Assembly: GCF_024814435.1 (NCBI RefSeq)
Contig: NZ_JANUXY010000007.1
Span: 1 to 64,000 of the forward strand
Source: Staphylococcus americanisciuri
Lineage (GTDB): Bacteria; Bacillota; Bacilli; Staphylococcales; Staphylococcaceae
Reading direction: 5' to 3'
Length of the DNA stretch: 64,000 nucleotides
The translations under genes and the position numbers were made by a program. The notes under the pieces were generated by a model. That model was given only the letters and a program-made list of their open reading frames with translations. It did no database searches and had not been told where the DNA came from. Below are positions 58,568-64,000 of the stretch, one piece after another; position 1 is the stretch's first letter; each line of letters opens with the position of its first letter.

Positions 58568-58927
58568 CTAACACTCTTCAGGCGTACCTGCAACTTTTTC
58601 AGTACGGAATGAACTACCACAACCACAAGAAGCAATCGCATTTGGGTTGTCAATTTGGAATCCACCACCCATGAGTGATTGTTTAAAATCAATTGTAGTC
58701 CCATTCAATATTGGTGCATCTTCTGGATCAACTAGTACTTTCAACCCATAAAATTCTAATACTTCGTCCTGTTCTCCAGGCGCCTCTTCAGCCGTCATAC
58801 CATATGTCAGCCCTGTACAACCACCACCGTTGACTTTGACTTTTAAATAGCCATCGGGCATATCATTTTGTTTCAACATATCTTTAACTTCATATACTGC
58901 TGCCTCAGTTAATGTTACTGTAGCCAT
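58568..58927 (-). CDS. A-type Fe-S cluster carrier protein (HesB/IscA/SufA family)
   Basis: A 119-residue A-type carrier passing Fe-S clusters from a scaffold to target proteins. Three conserved cysteines: Cys37 in NGGGCTGLTYG, and Cys101 and Cys103 in ASCGCGSSF. AAGGAGGG lies before the ATG. It follows yuzB with a 12-bp gap, forming an operon. S. aureus calls a carrier at this position SufA, but the genetic name is not certain here. Confidence 0.92.
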   Translation of the reverse strand: MATVTLTEAAVYEVKDMLKQNDMPDGYLKVKVNGGGCTGLTYGMTAEEAPGEQDEVLEFYGLKVLVDPEDAPILNGTTIDFKQSLMGGGFQIDNPNAIASCGCGSSFRTEKVAGTPEEC

Positions 58928-58939
58928 TATAAACCCTCC

Positions 58940-59176
58940 TTAAAATATCCAAGTTTCTTCTATATGTGCATAAATATTTTGTAACAATTCATCAGAGGTA
59001 TCGCCTTCTACCAAATCACCATTCACTAACGCATATAGCCCTGAACTACAAACACCGCAATTTTGCAAACAGCCGTAGTCCAACACATCAACGTTCGGAT
59101 CTTGATCTAAAGCTTCAAATACAGCTTGTGAACCTCTCGCTAAATTCGAGATACAGAATTCGACAATTGGATTCAT
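58940..59176 (-). CDS. YuzB family (UPF0349) protein
   Basis: A 78-residue small protein with four cysteines, Cys8, Cys36, Cys40 and Cys43 ([10 protein letters not shown] and [14 protein letters not shown]), reminiscent of thioredoxin-like [2Fe-2S] ferredoxin folds. Function unknown; conserved next to Fe-S assembly genes. I chose ATG 59176, with AGAGGGTG in front; the longer frame contains 28 extra residues without a ribosome site. Cotranscribed with the A-type carrier. Confidence 0.88.
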   Translation of the reverse strand: MNPIVEFCISNLARGSQAVFEALDQDPNVDVLDYGCLQNCGVCSSGLYALVNGDLVEGDTSDELLQNIYAHIEETWIF

Positions 59177-59303
59177 CTTACACCCTCTTTTTATTATGGT
59201 TTGAACATAGTAGAAGTTGCGTACAACTAGCAGACCATTTCTCAGCTTCTGGACAATCATTAAATGCTAGCTTCACAACCTCATTATCAAATTAACTGCT
59301 GTC

Positions 59304-59312
59304 ATTATAGCA
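59304..59312 (-). promoter_or_regulatory. Promoter of yuzB and the A-type carrier (extended -10)
   Basis: TGCTATAAT on the minus strand is a perfect extended -10. The leader is about 120 nt. Confidence 0.55.
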
Positions 59313-59439
59313 AATATTATATCTCGTCGCTATAACAGGGCTCATATAATCACTGAAACCGAAACGATATAGCGCTACAAACCACATGCGCTTTATTAAC
59401 TCATGCACTCTGTTTCTCTCACAACCTTATTTTATATCA

Positions 59440-59468
59440 TTGTAAGCCCTTCAAAAAAAGTCTATAAT
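59440..59468 (+). promoter_or_regulatory. Promoter of the second NDH-2-like gene
   Basis: TTGTAA (59440-59445) and TATAAT (59463-59468), 17-bp spacer. The leader is about 110 nt and contains a short TTAG...CTAA inverted repeat. Confidence 0.68.
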
Positions 59469-59584
59469 TAAATATGAACAATTATCAAACTTTTACGTTC
59501 TTGCGTATGATATGCGTACAAGAAAAGGGGCATTGTTAGTGTACGCTAATATTCTTATCTTCGTGATTAAAGGGGAGTCAAAAG

Positions 59585-60649
59585 ATGAAAAGTTTAGTTT
59601 TATTAGGTGGCGGTTATGGTAATATGAGAATCTTGTCTAAGATTTTACCCGAGGTATTGCCACAAGATTATCAAGTGACATTAATAGATCGTATGCCATA
59701 CCATGGCTTAAAAACCGAATTCTATGCACTTGCTGCAGGCTCAAAATCTGACAAAGACGTTCGTGTCAACTTTCCAAAAGATGAACGAATTAACACTGTT
59801 TATGGAGAAATCACTGATATTGACCTTGATAGTCAAATTATTTCTGTTGGGCAATCACGTGTAGATTATGATGAGCTTGTAATCGGTCTTGGATGTGAAG
59901 ATAAATATCACAACGTACCAGGCGCCAAAGAACATACATATAGCATTCAAACTTTAGCTGCTGCACGTAAGACATACCATGATATCTCTGAGTTACCAAG
60001 CGGTGCGCAAGTAGGTATCGTAGGCGCAGGATTAAGTGGTATTGAACTAGCAAGCGCTTTGCGTGAAAGTCGAGATGACCTTGATATCTTTTTATACGAT
60101 CGCGGTGAGCGTATCTTAAATCAATTTCCTGAAAAATTGAGCAATTATGTCAAAAAATGGTTTGATGAACATAACGTAACTGTTGTACCTAACTCAAATA
60201 TTGTAAAGGTATCACCTGGCGTTTTGTATAACAAGGATACAGAAAATAAACACGACTTAATCGTTTGGACTGCGGGAATACAACCCGTGGCACTTGTGCG
60301 TAACTTACCCGTGGAACATAGCCAAAGTCGTCGTGTGATTGTCAACCAATATCATCAAATTCCGACGTATCCAAATGTCTATGTTGTTGGCGATTGTGCT
60401 AACTTACCTTTCGCACCAAGTGCACAACTTGCAGAAGAACAAGCCGATCAAATTGCCTATGTTCTTAAGACAATCTGGCAGGGCAAACCACTACCTGAAA
60501 AAATGCCTGACATTAAAATTCAAGGTTTTTTAGGTGCTTTAGGCGAAAAGAAAGGCTTTGCTTATTTGATGGATAAAACAGTCACTGGACGTCTAGCTTC
60601 TATTTTAAAATCTGGTGTCCTCTGGTTATACAAACATCATAATGGCTAA
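59585..60649 (+). CDS. NAD(P)/FAD-dependent oxidoreductase, NDH-2-like (YutJ type)
   Basis: A 354-residue flavoprotein of the same superfamily as Ndh but shorter. FAD motif LVLLGGGYGNMRI, NAD(P)H motif VGIVGAGLSGIELASAL, and second FAD motif VYVVGDCANLPFAPSAQLAEEQADQIA. The C-terminal part is compact (GFAYLMDKTVTGRLASILKSGVLWLYKHHNG) and may attach to the membrane. S. aureus has two such flavoproteins at this locus. Electron acceptor unknown. GGGGAG site before ATG 59585. Confidence 0.9.
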   Translation: MKSLVLLGGGYGNMRILSKILPEVLPQDYQVTLIDRMPYHGLKTEFYALAAGSKSDKDVRVNFPKDERINTVYGEITDIDLDSQIISVGQSRVDYDELVIGLGCEDKYHNVPGAKEHTYSIQTLAAARKTYHDISELPSGAQVGIVGAGLSGIELASALRESRDDLDIFLYDRGERILNQFPEKLSNYVKKWFDEHNVTVVPNSNIVKVSPGVLYNKDTENKHDLIVWTAGIQPVALVRNLPVEHSQSRRVIVNQYHQIPTYPNVYVVGDCANLPFAPSAQLAEEQADQIAYVLKTIWQGKPLPEKMPDIKIQGFLGALGEKKGFAYLMDKTVTGRLASILKSGVLWLYKHHNG

Positions 60650-60656
60650 AATATAT

Positions 60657-60694
60657 TAAGAGCCCGTGGCGCAAAATACCACAGGCTCTTTATC
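60657..60694 (+). terminator. Terminator between the NDH-2-like gene and nfu
   Basis: AAGAGCCCGTGG pairs with CCACAGGCTCTT (one mismatch) over a 9-nt loop, then TAT; A and T flanks suit both strands. Confidence 0.85.
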
Positions 60695-60701
60695 TATGTT
60701 A

Positions 60702-60944
60702 TTAAAATACTTGTTCTACCTCAATCACACCTGGTACTTCTTCTACAAGCGCACGTTCAATACCTGCCTTTAGTGTAATCGTACTACTTGGGCATGTTCC
60801 ACAAGCACCAAGCAATTGAAGTTTTACAATCCCATCTTCAACATCAACTAATGCACAGTCACCACCATCACGCAATAAAAATGGGCGCAACTTCTCGATA
60901 ACTTCCGCTACTTGATCATACATCGTTGTATCTTCAGTTGGCAT
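60702..60944 (-). CDS. nfu: NifU C-terminal domain Fe-S scaffold/carrier (Nfu)
   Basis: An 80-residue Nfu protein that binds and transfers Fe-S clusters. The CXXC ligand pair is Cys48/Cys51 in [11 protein letters not shown], preceded by [23 protein letters not shown] 60944 has AAGGAGG 8 nt upstream; TTG two codons earlier would put the start inside the ribosome spacing. In S. aureus, Nfu works with SufA and SufT. It is divergent from yuzD, with a shared TATTATAATA core between them. Confidence 0.94.
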   Translation of the reverse strand: MPTEDTTMYDQVAEVIEKLRPFLLRDGGDCALVDVEDGIVKLQLLGACGTCPSSTITLKAGIERALVEEVPGVIEVEQVF

Positions 60945-61047
60945 ATGCAATGCCTCCTTTCAAGGTAAATGGTTCATATTCTTTCTTTTTCTTATTATAA
61001 TAGAAATGGTATTGAAAATCTATTGTATTAATTAGGGGGATACTCAG

Positions 61048-61383
61048 ATGACAAAAGTAAGCGTAATAGTATATGGTGCTGAAACCGTATGCGCAAGTTG
61101 TGTCAATGCACCGAGTGCACGCAATACATTTGATTGGTTACAAACACTATTACCTAAAAAATATCCAGAGCTTGATTTTTCATTCACATACATTGATATT
61201 ATTAACGATGTCGATTGCTTAACAGACCATGACGAACAATTTATTGAACAGATTCGCAATGACGAACTCTTCTATCCGCTTATCACAATGAACGATGCTT
61301 ATGTGGCAGATGGCTATATTCAACTTAAACCACTAAAACGCTATATCACAAAGACGTTTGGTGTCACTGATACAACGGACTAA
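61048..61383 (+). CDS. YuzD family (DUF1462) thioredoxin-like protein
   Basis: A 111-residue small protein. Pattern VIVYGAETVCASCVNAPSA carries Cys15 and Cys18 as a CASC pair near the N-terminus, with FTYIDI and FYPLITMNDAYVADGYIQLKPLKRYI, a thioredoxin-like fold. Redox or Fe-S-related function is probable but not shown. AGGGGG precedes the ATG. A TATAAT (60996-61001) with TTCATA 17 bp upstream is its likely promoter. Confidence 0.88.
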   Translation: MTKVSVIVYGAETVCASCVNAPSARNTFDWLQTLLPKKYPELDFSFTYIDIINDVDCLTDHDEQFIEQIRNDELFYPLITMNDAYVADGYIQLKPLKRYITKTFGVTDTTD

Positions 61384-61388
61384 TCGTT

Positions 61389-61437
61389 AAAAAACGGCAA
61401 TATCTCCTAACAAAACTTGAGATACTGCCGTTTTTTT
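61389..61437. terminator. Bidirectional terminator between yuzD and the hydroxyacid dehydrogenase gene
   Basis: AAAACGGCAATATCTC pairs with GAGATACTGCCGTTTT (one mismatch) around a 15-nt loop, followed by a T-run; A-run on the left. Confidence 0.85.
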
Positions 61438-62401
61438 ATTTAGCAAATACTTGATTACGTGCAGATTTACCATGTACAACGTCTTCAATATTTAACACAC
61501 ATGTTTGTACCATCTGATCACGTGTTAACACCGTAGCACTACCAATATGTGGTGTGATCAGTGCATTCGGTAACTTGAGCAGTGGGTGATCCATACGAAT
61601 AGGTTCATCGCGTACTACATCTAAAGCACAACCCGCAATTTCACCAGTCTTGAGTGCCTCAACTAAATCTTCTTCTACCACAATATCGCCACGACCAATA
61701 TTGACAAATATGGCGTCATTGCGCATCATTTTAAATACTGCTTTGTTGAACTTATTCTGAGTTTCAGGCGTTGATGGTGCTGTACACACTATAAAGTCAC
61801 TCTCACGAACCAGTGTTTCAAACGAAGTATAAAATGCACCAAGCTCATGTTCCGCCTTCGTATTACGTGTACGATTATGGTAAAGGATGTCTGCATTAAA
61901 CCCTTTTAAACGGCGTGCTAACGCTCTGCCAATCTCACCCATACCAAATATACCGACTTTCGCGCGATAAATGTCTTTACCAGCAAGAAGATAGGGTCCC
62001 CAGCTTTCCCATTTACCTTCTCTGACATAATCAATTGCTTCAGATAAACGGCGAGAAGCTGCCATCATTAATGAGAACCCTAGCTCGGCAGTAGTTTCTG
62101 TTAGGACATGCGGCGTGTTAGAAATTACGACTTGACGTTGTTCTGCTTCAACTAAATCAATATTGTCATAGCCTACTGCCATATTTGCAACAATTTTCAA
62201 ATTCGGTGCATGCTCAAACAATGTACGATCAATTTGCTCGCTCAAAGTCACAAGCAATACTGTTTTATCCGCTGCAACGTCTAAAAATTGGTCACGTGGC
62301 ATTGGTGTTAGATGATGATCCCACATTACGACTTCACCGAGTGCTTCTAAACGTTGCTTAAATTTTTCAGGAATTCGGCGTGTTACTAAAATTTTCTCCA
62401 T
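61436..62401 (-). CDS. D-isomer-specific 2-hydroxyacid dehydrogenase (glyoxylate/glycerate reductase-like)
   Basis: A 321-residue NAD(P)-dependent dehydrogenase reducing a 2-oxo acid such as glyoxylate or hydroxypyruvate. NAD motif VGIFGMGEIGRALARRL; catalytic Arg in NIGRGDIVVEEDL, Glu in DVVRDEP and His in ITPHIGSAT; the FNADILYHNRTR segment ends in Arg, favouring NADPH. ATG 62401 lies 4 bp after the HAD gene stop (TGA), with GGGCAG upstream. The operon is DUF86 - HAD-IIA phosphatase - this gene. Confidence 0.92.
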   Translation of the reverse strand: MEKILVTRRIPEKFKQRLEALGEVVMWDHHLTPMPRDQFLDVAADKTVLLVTLSEQIDRTLFEHAPNLKIVANMAVGYDNIDLVEAEQRQVVISNTPHVLTETTAELGFSLMMAASRRLSEAIDYVREGKWESWGPYLLAGKDIYRAKVGIFGMGEIGRALARRLKGFNADILYHNRTRNTKAEHELGAFYTSFETLVRESDFIVCTAPSTPETQNKFNKAVFKMMRNDAIFVNIGRGDIVVEEDLVEALKTGEIAGCALDVVRDEPIRMDHPLLKLPNALITPHIGSATVLTRDQMVQTCVLNIEDVVHGKSARNQVFAK

Positions 62402-62405
62402 GTCA

Positions 62406-63191
62406 TCACTGCCCTTTTTCAATTTCATTCAACAAGACTGTTAAATCTTTAATACTATATGTTGGTGGTATGTCTTTTGCTAACGCTTCTTCTTTGGATG
62501 TTACACCTGTTTGCACATGAATCGTATCAATTCCAATATTAATACCTGACATAATGTCTGTATCGTATAAATCACCAATCATCGCAACACCTGATTTGTC
62601 TAACTGCAATATATCTAACGCTTTTTGCATAATAGGTTTTTCAGGTTTGCCAATAAATATTGGTTCCGTTTTGGATGAGACTGTTACAACACTTGTCAAA
62701 GAACCATTACCTGGTAAAAAGCCCTGCTCTTTAGGAATCGATGGATCTTTATTTGTTGAAATGAACGTTGCACCACGTTGAACGGCTAGTGTTGCCTTTG
62801 TTAATTTTTCATAGTTAATCTGTTCATCCAAGCCAACAACGACGTAATCCACATCAATTGCATCTTTTACAATCAAGCCCGCGTCTGTTAATGCCGATTT
62901 CAAACCTGTATCGCCAATCATATAGACTGTTGCTTCTGGCTTTTCGCTACTAATGTAATCTGCTGTCGCCATTGCAGACGTTACCACTTCTTCTGGTTGT
63001 GCTTCAATACCGATTGATGCCAACTTTTCTACCACATCTTCGGGTGATTTCGTCGAGTTGTTCGTCACATATAAGTGTGGAATATCGTAACGATTCAAGC
63101 CATCAATAAATGCCGATGCCCCTTCGATTGGTTGGCTCCCTCTATAAAGCGTACCATCTAAATCTATTAAATATGCTTTGTATGTTTTCAT
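62406..63191 (-). CDS. NagD-like HAD-IIA phosphatase (YutF family)
   Basis: A 261-residue HAD-IIA hydrolase. Motif [13 protein letters not shown] with Asp10 and Asp12; [12 protein letters not shown] for motif II (Thr/Asn); Lys in [10 protein letters not shown] for motif III; and [13 protein letters not shown] for motif IV. The insertion between II and III is the type II C2A cap. Family members dephosphorylate nucleotides or sugar phosphates, p-nitrophenyl phosphate in vitro. It starts 3 bp after the DUF86 stop. Confidence 0.92.
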   Translation of the reverse strand: MKTYKAYLIDLDGTLYRGSQPIEGASAFIDGLNRYDIPHLYVTNNSTKSPEDVVEKLASIGIEAQPEEVVTSAMATADYISSEKPEATVYMIGDTGLKSALTDAGLIVKDAIDVDYVVVGLDEQINYEKLTKATLAVQRGATFISTNKDPSIPKEQGFLPGNGSLTSVVTVSSKTEPIFIGKPEKPIMQKALDILQLDKSGVAMIGDLYDTDIMSGINIGIDTIHVQTGVTSKEEALAKDIPPTYSIKDLTVLLNEIEKGQ

Positions 63192-63194
63192 CTA

Positions 63195-63626
63195 CTATTG
63201 TGCTCCTTTGCCAAATGCTGTTACTGGTACATTTTCATTTTCCAAAAAATGTAAGACTTCCTCAATAAATTGTTGATAATAAGGTATCGCTCGATCGAAC
63301 AAAGGTACTAAAGACGCACTGTCCAGCGTATCGTAAAGGTGAACAAATTGACGACGCACATCAATTGTTTCATGGAGTACGACTTTTGTCTCTTCTGATA
63401 TTGCACCTTCTAATGCCAAAATATCAACAACATCTTTATAGTTGCCCGGATCGCGTAAAATGAATGCATCAATAATCATATTACCGATATCAACAGATGC
63501 CTCAATCAACATCTGAGCAACACGCTCAAATGCGTAGTGATTGGCTTTGACTGACTCATAATCTTCTGTTAATTGCTGTAAGTATGTGAGTTTTTTTGAT
63601 AGTTGTTCTTTATCTACAAAATACAT
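63195..63626 (-). CDS. DUF86/HepT-like protein (YutE family)
   Basis: A 143-residue all-helical HEPN-related protein. The RX4HXY motif of HepT toxins is present as RRQFVHLY. Usual HepT toxins are paired with a MntA nucleotidyltransferase antitoxin, but no such gene is next to it; instead it heads an operon with a phosphatase and a dehydrogenase, as B. subtilis yutE-yutF does. The RNase activity of the motif is therefore only a possibility. ATG 63626 has GAGGTGA upstream; a GTG three codons earlier has not. Confidence 0.85.
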   Translation of the reverse strand: MYFVDKEQLSKKLTYLQQLTEDYESVKANHYAFERVAQMLIEASVDIGNMIIDAFILRDPGNYKDVVDILALEGAISEETKVVLHETIDVRRQFVHLYDTLDSASLVPLFDRAIPYYQQFIEEVLHFLENENVPVTAFGKGAQ

Positions 63627-63724
63627 ACACGTCACCTCTATTCCTATCTATCATATCATAATTTTGCACCGAACTTCATTTCTCGCTATACTTGCTATAA
63701 ATGAATTTAAAGGAGTCGCTAAAA

Positions 63725-63991
63725 ATGATAGATATGTTTTTATATGATGATATCGAGCCCTCACAAGTTCGGTTCGTTGGCTTTATTGGGGAAGAAAGTC
63801 GCTATGATCTAATATTACTCCAAACAGATAGACATTATGGCAAAACACTTGTGCTGAACACACAAACAAATAAATTCGGTATTATTGGCACAGATGACTT
63901 AGAGGAAGAAGGTTACATTGCTTATATTCTAGGTGTCAATGAAGCGGAAGGCAAAGAAATCACAGAATATCTCAGTGATATCATTGCCTAA
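63725..63991 (+). CDS. DUF3055 family protein
   Basis: An 88-residue acidic soluble protein, apparently one compact beta-rich domain: MIDMFLYDDIEPSQVRFVGFIGEESRYDLILLQTD then RHYGKTLVLNTQTNKFGIIGTDDLEEEGYIA. It matches the DUF3055 family of unknown function, conserved beside yutE/yuzB-like genes in staphylococci. ATG 63725 is chosen because AAAGGAG lies 9 nt before it; the ATG at 63701 precedes that site. Transcribed divergently from the DUF86 operon. Confidence 0.83.
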   Translation: MIDMFLYDDIEPSQVRFVGFIGEESRYDLILLQTDRHYGKTLVLNTQTNKFGIIGTDDLEEEGYIAYILGVNEAEGKEITEYLSDIIA

Positions 63992-64000
63992 CTGGGCAGT

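Overview
The window is low-GC Firmicutes chromosome and is almost certainly from a Staphylococcus. Evidence visible in the sequence: a YSIRK/LPDTG surface protein with Ser-Asp repeats, an oppBCDFA operon, fabHF behind a FapR-type palindrome, clpB behind CtsR repeats, addBA, spsB, a seven-gene mnhABCDEFG sodium/proton antiporter operon, and the yutEF/yuzB/yuzD set. From memory, the gene order is close to the S. aureus segment running from trpS to just short of the dlt operon, in opposite orientation. Some features differ from S. aureus: a rocA gene beside rocD-gudB, a single signal peptidase gene without the spsA twin, and the surface protein next to trpS. It therefore looks like another staphylococcal species, perhaps an animal-associated one; the species cannot be fixed from this sequence alone. 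No rRNA, tRNA, insertion sequence, prophage or CRISPR array was seen.

Layout. 1-3.4 kb: cell-wall-anchored surface protein and trpS. 3.4-9.9 kb: DUF4256 protein and the opp peptide importer, with a CodY-like box at its promoter. 10-14 kb: membrane proteins, fabH-fabF (fatty acid synthesis) and a secreted acid phosphatase. 14.2-17.3 kb: a bacteriocin-export-like ABC pair preceded by a broken gene for a small secreted peptide. 17.4-25 kb: clpB, an OatA-type acyltransferase, sufT, a HAD phosphatase and coenzyme A disulfide reductase. 25-34.5 kb: YisL, FAH-family enzyme, addB-addA (recombination nuclease, with a LexA-like box upstream) and spsB. 35-45 kb: central carbon and nitrogen metabolism: pgi, argG-argH, glpQ, gudB, rocD and rocA. 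45-47 kb: S1-domain RNA-binding protein, DUF1871, cyclophilin and KapB. 47-53 kb: mnhABCDEFG. 53-64 kb: thioesterase, Na+/H+ antiporter family protein, leucyl aminopeptidase, two type II NADH-dehydrogenase-like flavoproteins, Fe-S assembly proteins (A-type carrier, Nfu), YuzB, YuzD, and the DUF86-HAD-hydroxyacid dehydrogenase operon.

How the genes connect. Peptide import (Opp) and amino acid catabolism (rocA, rocD, gudB) feed glutamate and 2-oxoglutarate. gudB, rocA and glpQ carry sequences matching catabolite-responsive elements (cre), and opp carries a CodY-like box, so nitrogen and carbon supply appear to be read out through CodY and CcpA. The respiratory and Fe-S cluster at 57-61 kb and the Mnh antiporter handle electron entry and ion balance. 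Most genes are conserved housekeeping genes. The least ordinary parts are the decayed secreted-peptide locus at 14.2-17.3 kb, the cysteine-bracketed surface protein, an apparent internal translation start in clpB, and several strong inverted repeats at promoters.
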